Of a stretch of 64,000 nt of DNA, positions 1 through 11,159 are shown piece by piece. The notes beneath the pieces were generated by a model. It was not told the DNA's origin. It ran no database searches and saw only the letters and a list, made by a program, of their open reading frames with translations. The stretch is from Malus domestica. Its lineage: Eukaryota; Streptophyta; Magnoliopsida; Rosales; Rosaceae. The position numbers were made by a program, and so were the translations under genes. The stretch covers positions 36,973,001 to 37,037,000 of the forward strand of contig NC_091663.1 of the NCBI RefSeq assembly GCF_042453785.1, given 5' to 3'. Every line of letters begins with the position of its first letter. The stretch's first letter is position 1.

Positions 1-39
1 GTGGTAAAAGTGCAATACTGACAGCTCTATGTGTAGGTG

Positions 40-235
40 AGGAGGAGAAAGGGTTTGGGGAAGGTGAGGTAGGGTGGGGGGCTTGCGAGGGAGGTGGGGG
101 TGGGGTGGGATGAGGGGTGTAGAGGGGATGGATGAAGGGGTGGAGGGGACAGATAGACGGGAAGGAAGAGATGGGTGAGAGGGTGGGGGTGGGATGTAGG
201 GTTGCGGGGAAGGGGATATGGGTTCGATTTTTTAT
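40..235. repeat. G-rich polypurine tract
   Basis: A stretch of almost pure purine on the plus strand, with many runs of three or more G separated by A or T, followed by a short T-rich run at 236-265. It is low-complexity and has no coding signal; the proline-rich reading on the minus strand is only the complement of the G runs. Several G-runs are close enough together to allow G-quadruplex folding, which is an inference. Confidence 0.6.
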
Positions 236-562
236 GGGGTTTTGTTTTGTTTTGTTTTTTTTTTAATAATAAGGTTAATATTATAATATTGTTAATGTAT
301 AAAAAATTATGTTTTTTCCATGTGGCAGCCATATCAACATAAATGTGGCATCCACGTCAGCATTTAATAGACCATTGGATGGAAAATCTAACGGATGTGT
401 TATTTTGAAATAAAATAGTACATGAGGTATGAAAGTGAAATGTTTTAAAGATGTTATATGAGGTTGTAATAGACCTCAAACTTGAGGGGTTTCTATGTAA
501 TTTACCCTAGAAAACCCTACTTAATAGCATGACGAGCGCTACAGATTCCGCAAACGCAATGC

Positions 563-847
563 CGGGACCCATACTCCTCGATGGATTTGTCAAGCAAGTA
601 TTCCAGCATTTTTCACCTACCTCACTCACAGCGTAAACACCCCAAACGCAGCAACCTTATTGGTCCAAAGTTGGAAAGAAGTCAATGCTAAATAGGAAAT
701 ACATTGACTCGTTTGTCTTTATCAAGACCTCAGTAGTCAAGAGTCTCGAGCTCACGTAAAGCTTATCGCCCCCGATCCTCTCTCCGGAAAAGGACCAAAG
801 GTCGCGCTGGAGACTTAATCGCCTGCTCGTTGACTCATTTGCTCAGT
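563..847 (+). repeat. Upstream copy of the helicase promoter/leader region
   Basis: This block matches 1650-1935 almost base for base with a shift of 1087-1088 bp. Weaker similarity extends left to about 526. The copy ends just where the second copy continues into the helicase leader. At 718-725 the TATA-like octamer of the downstream copy is altered by one base (TTTATCAA instead of TTTATAAA), so this copy is probably not an active core promoter. Confidence 0.75.
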
Positions 848-1649
848 ACCGAGTTAATTGGAGAAATTAAATTGGTAAAAGAATGAAAAGGGTATATTAT
901 TTTAGTTAAGAAATAAGAATTAAAATGGCAACAAATTTACCACAAAAAATTAAATTCATAAAAAGTAATTACTCATAATATATGTAGGCAAATCCAGATC
1001 CTACAGAGTGAACAAACGAATTAATGTCGAAGGATTTCACAAAGCAATTAGATAAGTATAGTTATAAAGCACAATTAATCAAGACAACATGAAATGCCGT
1101 CATAATTAACATAATTTATCACTACGTAACATCAACATTAACTCAAGAAATTACAAAAAAATGGTATCAACGATTTGTTTTTTTGTTGTTAAATTCAACG
1201 ATATTTATAAAAGTGAAGTTTGCGCTAACTTTCAAATTGAGTCAGCAATAATTAAGTATCAAGTCTACCATTAATAAAGGGCTACGGTCATAAAAAATAA
1301 CATTTAAGAGAAAATCTAGATTTTTCCCGAAACAAAACCTTCTTGTGTTAAAAGAAACCCCTAACTGAACTAAAATGATATACTATAAACTGGACCAAAA
1401 TGATAAACTATGTTAGCTTGACTTCGAATATAGTGAAACTTTGTAAATAACGTGAATTGAGAAAACCATAATGTAGTATGAGAAGGATATTTAGTACGTC
1501 GCAAATACGTATCGATCTGCTAAGTGTTTTCAGTTAATTATATTATTACAATTGGACTGTTTTTCAACACGCAGAAAAAAATTATCTCCCGAGGCCTTCT
1601 CCCAATAGTATGACGATAGGGGTCCCTTCCAGGTGCGGCAACCCAATAC
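848..1649. other. AT-rich spacer between two promoter copies
   Basis: About 0.8 kb of AT-rich sequence without a convincing reading frame separates the two copies of the promoter block. No terminal inverted repeat or target duplication was recognised that would identify it as an inserted element. Confidence 0.5.
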
Positions 1650-1935
1650 CCGGTCCCACACTCCTCAATGGACTTGTCAAGCAAGTATTCCAGCATTTTC
1701 CACCTACATCACTCACAGCGTAAACACCCCAAACGCAGCAACCCTATTGGTCCAAAGTTGGAAAGAAGTCAATGCTAAATTGGAAACACATTGACTCGTT
1801 TGTCTTTATAAAGACCTCAGTCGTCAGGAGTCCCGAGCTCACGTAAAGCTAACCGCCTCCGATCCTCTCTCCGGAAAAAGGACCAAAGGTCGCGCGGGAG
1901 ACTTAATCGCCTGCTCGTCGACTCATTTGCTCAGT
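1650..1935 (+). promoter_or_regulatory. Promoter and leader region of the helicase gene (second copy)
   Basis: Downstream member of the direct repeat described at 563-847. It lies immediately upstream of the helicase start codon at 1994 and holds a TATA-like octamer at 1805-1812, about 185 bp before the ATG. This is the distance expected for a core promoter plus a leader of roughly 150 bases. Confidence 0.55.
1805..1812 (+). promoter_or_regulatory. TATA-like box of the helicase gene
   Basis: The octamer TTTATAAA lies in the promoter copy next to the gene; the equivalent site in the upstream copy has one A changed to C. Assignment rests on position and consensus only. Confidence 0.4.
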
Positions 1936-1993
1936 CCTTTCCCTTTCTTTTCGCCAACCAGAGAGAAAACGACAGCGTTCTGAACTTCGTACA

Positions 1994-4900
1994 ATGGCGT
2001 CACCTCCGTCCCCGACGTCGTCGGTCGGCAGCTCCTCGTCGTCGTCGTTTTCCAACTCCAAATTCTCGTCTCTTCCCGTAATGGCGCTCCGGGAGAAGAT
2101 CGTCGAGAAAATCCTTGATAATCGCGTCACTCTCATCGTCGGCGAGACCGGTTGCGGTACGTACATTCTCTACTTGCTCTCTTTACTCTACGGCTCTACG
2201 CTTTTGGTGTTATCGCTAAACTGTTTGTATATCGTCGGGTAATTTTCTGTTTGGTCCCCGAGAAAACTGAGACAAGAAAAAAAATTAGTGAAAATGTTCG
2301 GAAATCGCATCATTTCTTTAATTTTTTGTTTTCTAGTATTATTATTGTTTATTTTTTGCACGCTATCACTGCCACATTTTGGTAATTTTGTTGTTAATTT
2401 GTGTTGTTTTGCTGCTGGTTTGGTTTGGTTTGGTTTAATCAAAGGGAAAAGCTCGCAAGTTCCTCAGTTTCTTCTGGAAGCGAATTTGAAGCCAATTATA
2501 TGCACACAGCCGAGGAGATTTGCAGTTGTTGCTGTTGCGAAAATGGTTGCGAAAGCTCGGAATTGCGAGCTTGGTGGAGAGGTTGGATATCACATTGGCC
2601 ATTCAAAGCACTTATCGCCAAGGTACCGTGTGATATGGTTATTGTTCTAATTTTCCTTTCAGAGTTTGCGTTGCAGCAGCATAACGTTTGGGCTCATGTA
2701 TTTGTTTGGCTCGAATGTTTTTGCAGGTCTTCGATTGTTTTTAAAACTGCTGGAGTTTTATTGGATGAAATGCGAGATAAGGGGATGCATGCACTTGATT
2801 ACAAGGTCATTGTTCTTGATGAAGTGCATGAAAGATCTGTTGAATCCGATCTTGTTCTTGTTTGTGTTAAGCAGTTTCTGATGAGGAACAACAACTTGAG
2901 GTTGACATCTACCTGCCCTTTTATTTTTGTCTTAATTTTTCGATATATGGATGTTTGGACTGTTCCTACTTATAGGCTATTATGCTTGGCTGTTTCTGAC
3001 ATTATCTATGAACTGCACAACTGCATATTGCACATATAAGCAGATTTTCTCGGGATTCTGTTACACGGGGATCTAATAGATTGATGAATTTTCAGGGTTG
3101 TGTTGATGTCTGCAACTGCTGATATTGCGAGATACAGGGATTACTTTAAGGATCTTGGCAGGGGTGAGCGAGTGGAAGTGCTTGCAATCCCTTCCACCGG
3201 CCAAAATACCATTTTTCAGAAAAGGGTTTCTTATCTTGAAGAGGCATGTACTTGTATCTTTATTGGAAATTTATTATGTTCAATTGAAGGCACCTTAGTT
3301 AATTGATGTGTGTGTTTGCTTGCCTTGATCATCTGAGGTAACTAACGGAGGTGCGTTTCAAGAAAATAACAAATGTGAATAGCCTTTATATAGTACATTG
3401 TTGTCTGCCAACTAATAAATGATGGTGTTGGTATATAAAAGTTCCTAGAAAAGATTCCGTATAATTTTTCATTTTTCTGAAGAGATTTAGTAGGTAAGTA
3501 CATAAGATAAGAGTTTTGAATAGATTTAATAGGTAAGTATATTAGGGTTAATAAAACAGAGATATCAAAGATGGAAGCTAAAACTTTTCGGTGCCACCAT
3601 CCTATCGATCTATTGCACTTTGGAATATACGGTAATTTTTATATCTAATTTATGTCAACTTCCAAAAATATCAAGTTTAACCCATGAAAATGTGGCCCTG
3701 GACCAATTGAAAGTCAGAGAGCCAGTTAGCGCATGACTTCAGATATGCAATCCCATTTCTTTTATATATGTGATGGATCTGTGATTCTTTCCTGAACAGG
3801 TCACCGATCTTCTCAACATCGACTCAGAGTTGATTCCTTCAAAATATTGTCCAGGTGCAAGTCCTTCAATGGCTCAAGCCGATATTAAGCCTGAAGTGCA
3901 CCAACTTATCCATCGTTTGGTGTTGCATATTCACGACCACGAGCCAGACATTGAGAAGAGCATTTTGATTTTTCTTCCTACATACTATGCACTGGTGCAG
4001 CAATGGTTCCTTCTGAAGCCATTTAGTTCATCTTTTAAAGTTCATATTTTACATAGCAGCATTGACACTGAACAAGCTCTCATGAGTATGAAGATATGGA
4101 AATCCCATCGTAAAGTATGTTTGATATCATAACTGCGCCATTATATTTTGTTTATGTGGTTGTTTGTTCTATACTTCTGCTGTTGATTGTAATGATATAT
4201 AAGGGTAGTTTAATCCGAATACTTTCCTTTGTGAGACACGATTGTACCTGTAGCTGCAACCCCCAACCGCGTAAAGATTTTCGGGATTTGATTTTTCCTC
4301 TGTTATGCTTTGGTTTTCATCACTCTTGTTGCTGTTTCTGAAAAGAATAATTTGTACAGGTGATACTGGCTACCAATATTGCAGAATCATCAGTAACAAT
4401 ACCCAAGGTGGCCTATGTTATTGATTCATGCCGATCTTTACAAGTCTTCTGGAACAGTTTTCAGAAGAAGGAAGCTGCGAAGCTTGTTTGGGTTTCTCAT
4501 TCTCAGGTATTGAAGGAAACTAACTGGATGATATTCTTTCTGGTCTCTTGATTGTTGATTCCTTACTTTGATTTATGCTGCAGGCTGAGCAGCGTAGAGG
4601 AAGAACTGGTCGAACTTGTGATGGCCAGATTTATAGGTTGGTTACTAGACCATTTTTCAACCTGATTGACAAATACGAGGGTCCGTCTATACTGAGGTTA
4701 TCATTGAGGCTGCAAGTGCTTCAGATATGCTGTGCTGAATCTAAAGCCATTAATGATCCCAAAGGTATACATTCTTACTTCTTTGTCAGTTTACTCATCC
4801 TTTCTTTTAGGTTTTTATAATTTGCTTTACAGTCATTGGATTGGTCTTTAACTGAGGTTGTGATACTTTTCTCTTGATGGTAATTGTGTTTAGCAAGTCA

Positions 4901-7900
4901 CAATTTTGTTTTTGTTTTTATTTAAAAGAAACGATACAATCTGGTTCAGTATCAATCCAGGTCTAATTTTGTGATGCTTTTGTCTCTTGATGGTAATTGT
5001 GTTTGGCAAGTCACAATTTTGTTTTTGTTTTCATTTAAAAGAAACGATACAATCTGGTTCAGTATCACGCTAGGTCTGATTTAAACTTGAAATCGCGATT
5101 TAAGGTGATATTCTGCATGTAGTGCTACATTGAGTATTTTCTTTTATCATGAATATGTGGTGTGTTTCTAACGTGTGGGAGCTTTGGTGCCAGGCTTATT
5201 GCAGAAGGCTCTAGATCCACCATATCCTGAAGTTATTGAAGAGGCATTGGATTTGCTTGTTCAAATGAAAGCATTGGAGAAAACATTTCAAAGGGGCCGG
5301 TATGAGCCTACATTTTATGGGCGCTTGCTTGCCAGTTTCTCCTTGTCTTTTGATGCTTCTCTGCTTGTACTCAAGTTTGGAGATATTGGAATGCTGCGCG
5401 AAGGAATTCTTCTGGGAATATTAATGGATACGCAGCCTTTACCTATTGTTCGTCCTTTTGGAGATGAAATTTTGGTATGAAATCTGTAGTTTGTGGATGT
5501 GCTTGATTGCTTGAGAAGTGACCATTGATTTAGTTTATTCTACAATTTTAGTGTTCAGAATATGCTGACAGCTACTTTTGTGGAGCTGAGAACAATACTG
5601 CCCTAAAGGGTAGGAAGGAGACTATATTCATGGCAAATTTGTGTGCATTTCAATTTTGGCAACGTGTTTTCAAGGTAATGATGTGCATGCACTTTTGCAA
5701 TGCCTGTTGATATACACACATTCAGCCCACTGCCAGTAGGTTTTTAGTATATGATTTAACCATTTTTTCCCTAAAGGATAAGCAACGTGTGGAGCGATTG
5801 AAGCAACTTATGTTTGATGAGACAACAGCAACTACGGTACTGCTTCCAAAGGTTGAAGAAGATTGGTGCTCTTTGCATAATCTTGTGCAGTCGTCACTAA
5901 AACATGTATCTGAAATATGTATGTTGTACATTGCTATCATGATTCCTATCAACATTCTTTAGTCTTAACGATAATCTTCTGCAGACAATACTCATTACTC
6001 CATCATTCTGGAATCTTTGTGGTATTAGTAATGTGGCATTAATTATTTCAAGTTTCCTTCTTTGCAGATGAAGATATACTAGATTCAGTGCACCGGTTTC
6101 GGCCCAAATTTTTGTCTACATCTAATGGACTTCCATCCTACTATGACCCTTATGAATTTGAGCATACATGCCTCCTTGCATATCAAGAACCAAAAGAAGC
6201 TACAGATGCCCTTTCTTCAGCTGATCAGCACCTTGAGCCATCTGGTGAAACAAAGAAATGTATTTCTGTACCTTTTGTTGCTCCAGATACCTTCCAAAAT
6301 AATGACGTGGCTGAAAAGTTGGCAACAATAATCAAACAGGTACTTTCATCTGCATACCTTGTGCGCATTTTCCTTCACATGAACATTCCCTTACTTACCT
6401 GTTTTACAGATACGAGTTCAGTATACAGAAGATGTATCTGCTAATCAGGTTTTGGATGCTGATGAGCCTCCTATTTGTATATATTTTATCAATGGGGGCT
6501 GCAGAAATGGCAGTCAATGCCAGTTTTCTCATTCACTTGGAGCAAGGAGACCCCCATGCAAATTTTTCTCTTCGCCACAGGTATCGCGCTTGCACATTTT
6601 TTTCGTGAACTCTGCATGGCCTTTTAAGGTTTTGTGTAGCCCTGGCACTTTTATGGTACGGTGATGTAGTTTTGACATAAAAGTCTTGGTATGAATTTTC
6701 TACGCACTCTCTGTTCCAAGATAATGCATAAAAAACTAAAAGGGTCATATGGAAAAAATTTCAGAAAACAGAAGTTCCTGGAAGTCAAGTGCTGCTTCGA
6801 TGCACTATACCTCATGGTTTGCACACAATCTTATAATTTTAATGGAATAAGTAATATCTTCCGTTTTATGACACTGGGAGTTTCTGTAGAAGTAAAAAAA
6901 CTCATTAAACCGCATGAGTTTCTGTAGACAACAACTTTAAACCGCATGATGTTTGCTTTCTCGTATCAGTTTCTCACGGAACTTTTCTGTTAGAAACTTA
7001 GAATTTGAAAGAATAAAGTAGGCCATGTTCTCAGGCAGTGGACTTTTTATTTGATTGAATGTATTCTGTATCTATTTTATATTGAATGGATTTATTGATA
7101 TTCTCGCTGTGATTTATATTAGCTTTTCTGGAAAGTATAGTATGCTAAACTGTACCAAATGGTTTTAGTTGAAGCCTATCTTTCTTCACGTGTTACTTTG
7201 CTTGTTGCATTATATCTACTTTCATATAATTACAGGGTTGTCGATATGGTGACAAATGCTTATTTTCTCATGATGAGGGTCCACCAATTCCATCACCTAG
7301 CTCAACTTTATGCATACCAGAAGGTGGTGAAGCCGAAGCTACATCACTTCTACAGTTGTTTCCGACTTCAGATGGATGCATTCTCGTATTGGATGACACC
7401 AATCTAGAATTTTCCTCAAATTTAGCTAAATTTTGTGATCCATCGACAGTAGTATCCACCACCAGTTTGTCGGACACAACCATATTTGACCCGTCACTGA
7501 CCGGTGTCAAAATTTTGTGGGGGCTGCAGCACCCATATGAGACAATTGTGTCCAAAGAAGGAGAGAACCAGATTCCATGGAACGAAGTTAAGTGCGTGCT
7601 ATGGTTTCCTGATTTTGATAGCTACAGTGAGAATCTGGACAGACAGAAGATTCTCTTGCGGAATTTCTTCGAGTATCTTGCCATCCGAATGTTAACTGAT
7701 GCCTTGTACAAAGTTCGAGTTGTACTCACTATGAACAACATCAGGTTTTCTCAGCTACAGGTAACGATTATACTGCAAACTTTTCACATCCTGCACCTTT
7801 CTCTTCCCTCTAAATTTCGTAGAATTCAGAAGTTAAAGAGATAAACATGTTAATAAAGCGACCGTGGTTGTGACAATGAGATGATAGGTTGAAACATTTG

Positions 7901-8146
7901 GTTATGATCGTTTCGTTTCAGGTTGAAAAGTTCGGCAGGGAAAGCTTCTTCTTCCTGTCAGAGTCGTTTCCATTCGATCACCACAGCTTCGGGGAGTTGC
8001 CAGACAAAATCACGACAAAGAAGCCGATGGTGGTTTCGAGGCCAATTTCATATGTTTTCGATTTTCACAAGCCTTCGAACTTTCAGTTTGACAACAATGC
8101 AACCGGAGTTAGCGGTTATGCTCAATACATCCAGGAAGATTACTGA
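1994..8146 (+). CDS. DExH-box ATP-dependent RNA helicase with CCCH zinc fingers (DExH8 / C3H31-like)
   Basis: Model of 14 exons: 1994-2156, 2445-2622, 2727-2900, 3096-3243, 3800-4114, 4360-4506, 4584-4764, 5194-5474, 5552-5674, 5777-5918, 6068-6339, 6410-6580, 7236-7760 and 7922-8146. All phases join to give 1014 aa, close to the length I recall for Arabidopsis At2g47680. Helicase motifs in order: Walker A GETGCGKS (50-57), DEVH (145-148), SAT (177-179), ATNIAES (330-336) and QRRGRTGR (378-385). Two CCCH fingers follow: C731-x7-C739-x5-C745-x3-H749 and C758-x8-C767-x5-C773-x3-H777, the second split by intron 12. The family unwinds or remodels RNA using ATP; the zinc fingers point to RNA binding. 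Intron 4 (3244-3799) starts with GC rather than GT; all others are GT-AG. The coding sequence shows no break. The family assignment is firm; the exact RNA target is unknown. Confidence 0.9.
4871..5085 (+). repeat. 113-bp tandem duplication in helicase intron 7
   Basis: Two copies, beginning at 4871 and 4984 with CTCTTGATGGTAATTGTGTT, run in parallel for about 100 bases with only a few differences. The duplication lies wholly inside intron 7 and does not touch either splice site. Confidence 0.8.
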
Positions 8147-9130
8147 AAGTAGTTCACTAGCTGCTAAGGTTTTGAAATCGGACTGTGAATTTTACCCTTT
8201 CTAAACTCATCGAATGTTGTGTCTTTTTCTTCCTGTCAGAGTCGTTTCCATTGAAATATTGGCTGAAGTGAATTTGTTGTTTTTGTAGTATATACTGGTT
8301 TGAATCAATTTTTCATAGTTTTGATAAGATAAAGGAGATTATCATCCTTTTAGAGAACAAAAAGCTCTTTTTTTTTTCAATTTGACAAATTCCTAATCCA
8401 AACTAGAAAATGAGATTAAAGTTCACAAATGTAAGCTTTCATGTTTGGAGTGAGCAGCGACTCTTCGGCATGGCGTCTGATTAGGGCAGTTCTCATAAGT
8501 TGTGATGGTTTTGGACATGTACAATAGGTGCTCTTGTTCAGGGCCATCAATCCTAAAGGGCTCCTAAAAGATCGTATGTACAATCCTAAAGGGCTCCTAA
8601 AAGATCATATCTTCTACATATGTGCTAACTTGATTAGGGAATTTTTTTTAGGTTGTGCATGTGAATAAGAGAAATATGGCCTTCATATGCGTTAGAGAAA
8701 TCGCTTTTATGTTTTTAGTTTTGTTCTGTCGGGTTTGCTCTAAATTATTTTTTTTTATTTTCATAATTTTGTTGATTTGCATATAAATTAGCTTTGTAGC
8801 ATGAGTTTTTATACAATGATCCATAACTATTTTATCTCAGAATCGGTCCTGCTCATAAGTAAAAACAAATGAGGTTATAATAAAGGGAGTATTTTGTGTG
8901 GAGTGACATACAAATGACATGGTTGAACACCTGTGGGCGTCTTCGAATGAATTTTAATTTGAAACAAGAACAAGGAATTTGCAACCAAAAATATATCTCT
9001 CCAATGAAGAAAAAAAAAAAGAAAAAAAAAGAAAAAAGAAGAAAATACACAATAATATAACAAGGCTGGGCACGCGACACGTGACACGTGTCAACTTCAT
9101 ACATTCCCGCGCGTGGGAACTGCATCCTTC
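8147..9130. other. Helicase 3' flank, AT-rich, no gene seen
   Basis: The first few hundred bases are probably the helicase 3' untranslated region. A 33-bp direct repeat lies at about 8548-8607 (AATCCTAAAGGGCTCCTAAA occurs twice), and a purine-rich A/G run at 9006-9043. No coding region, RNA gene or complete mobile element was recognised. Confidence 0.5.
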
Positions 9131-9167
<37 letters not shown>

Positions 9168-9785
9168 AGCCTTTTCCCACTAAGTGGGGTCGGCTATATG
9201 AATCCTAGAACGCCATTGCGCTCGGTTTTGTGTCATGCCCTCCGTTAGATCCAAGTACTCTAAGTCTTTTCTTAGAGTCTCTTCCAAAGTTTTCCTAGGT
9301 CTTCCTCTACCCCTTCGGCCCTGAACCTCTGTCCCGTAGTCACATCTTCGAACCAGAGCGTCAGTCGGCCTTCTTTGCACATGTCCAAATCACCAGAGCC
9401 GATTTTCTCTCATCTTTCCTACAATTTCGGCTACTCCTACTTTACCTCGGATATCCTCATTCCCAATCTTATCCTTTCTCGTGTGCCCACACATCCCACG
9501 AAGCATCCTCATCTCCGCTACACCCATTTTGTGTACGTGTTGATGCTTCACCACCCAACATTCTCTGCCATACAACATCGCTGGCCTTATTGCCGTCCTA
9601 TAAAATTTTCCCTTGAGCTTCAGTGGCCTACGACGGTCACACAACACGCCGGATGCACTCTTTCCATCCAGCTCGTATTCTATGGTTGAGATCTCCATCT
9701 AATTCTCCGTTCTCTTGCAAGATAGATCCTAGGTAACGAAAACGGTCGCTTTTTGTGATCTTCGCTAGATTGCTCCGGTCATTAG
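9131..9785 (-). mobile_element. 5'-truncated RTE-type LINE fragment with (TTG)n tail
   Basis: Read on the minus strand, this is the C-terminal end of the same LINE family that is complete at 14218-17464. The shared protein segments include [29 protein letters not shown] and [20 protein letters not shown]. The 3' end is a (TTG)n tail, seen on the plus strand as (ACA)n at 9131-9168, which is typical of plant RTE elements. The reading frame is shifted relative to the intact copy and the upstream part is missing. It ends where the next repeat family begins. Confidence 0.85.
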
Positions 9786-11159
9786 TGTGGATAAGTATAT
9801 AAATGGATAGAGATAGGAAAGCAAACACAAGATGTACGTGGTTCACCCAGATTGGCTACGTCCACGGAATAGAAGAGTTCTCATTAATTGTGAAGGGTTT
9901 ACACAAGTACATAGGTTCAAGCTCTCCTTTAGTGAGTACGAGTGAATGATTTAGTACAAATGACATTAGGAAATATTGTGGGAGAATGATCTCGTAATCA
10001 CGAAACTTCTAAGTATCGGAGTGTGGTGTCGTCTTGACTTGCATTATCTGTCTCATAGGTAGATGTGGCATCTTCTCTGGAAGTACTCTTCCTCCATCCA
10101 GGGGTGGTATCTTTAACTGGTGGAGATGCACAAGGTAATGTATCAATTTCACTTGAAGCTTACTTGTAGTTTCAGGCTTGGTCAAGCGCGATACAAACCA
10201 TGTAGTAGGAGTCCCCCAAGTCGCCGAGCTAGGGGGTCTGCTGAAAGAGGTGACAGACAAGGTAAGCAATCAGAGCTCCGACTGATTGTTCACCTTCTCC
10301 CCATCTTGCAGCAGCATGAAGGATAAAGAGAAGAAAAATGAGAAGAGATGATATGAGATACTTTTGCTTTTGAAGAAGTAACTTTCCACAGGCTTATTCT
10401 TGAACTGAGTTGGAGGGTTTTCTGGTTTCCTCCAGAGTATAAGGCCGACTGAAGAATTTGAGGGTCAAAACAAGTCCATCAAATCTAGAGTACGTTCCAC
10501 CCTGCTGATATGGGATACTTTTGCTTTTGACAGAGTAATGGATGTATCGGCACGTGTGCTGTTACGCTTGTCTCCACATGCTTCCTTGTATCCTTTGCAC
10601 TTGCCCTATCTGTTCCTCAAGCAGATGCGGAATCTTCCCTGGAAACATAAGATGATGAAGATGAGTACTCGAGAGCAATGCCAGGTAAGTAATCAGGTAA
10701 GGGGTTCCAGGCAGTCAGTTCCTGGCTGGAAGCTTGATTCCAAGTGCTGACTGATTGCTCTCTTTCTCCTTGTCTTGCAGGTAAAAACAAGGCCAAAAGA
10801 AAAAACAGGGAAAAAGCATGATATGGGATACTCTTGCTTTTAACCCTGATGATATGAGATATTCTTGCTCTAGTATAGCTTGTTTGCAGAGGTATTATCG
10901 GGGGGAAAGAAAGCTGAATATTTCGAAAGGCTTTGTTGGGAGTGCCCTCTCAGATATGATGAAGGGTTGAGCATTTTTGCAGGTCTGCCTGTCCGTTGGG
11001 GATGGAGGTCGACATATATAGGAGTCTCCCTAACAACAAGTAGTAATGCTATTCCTTTACCCTGCTTGGTCATAGCACGGTAGTGGGAGCTGCCAGTTTC
11101 ACATGTTTTAACTCTGTCAGAGCACTTTGAAAAAGTGGTCTGTGGTATCTGGCTCTCGA

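Noticed and set aside
27..332. Proline/serine-rich frame of 101 aa on the minus strand
   Set aside because: It is the complement of the G-rich purine tract; low-complexity with no domain.
9786..10050. LTR pair for the LARD-like element
   Set aside because: No second copy of the opening sequence could be found before 17621, so complete LTRs cannot be claimed.
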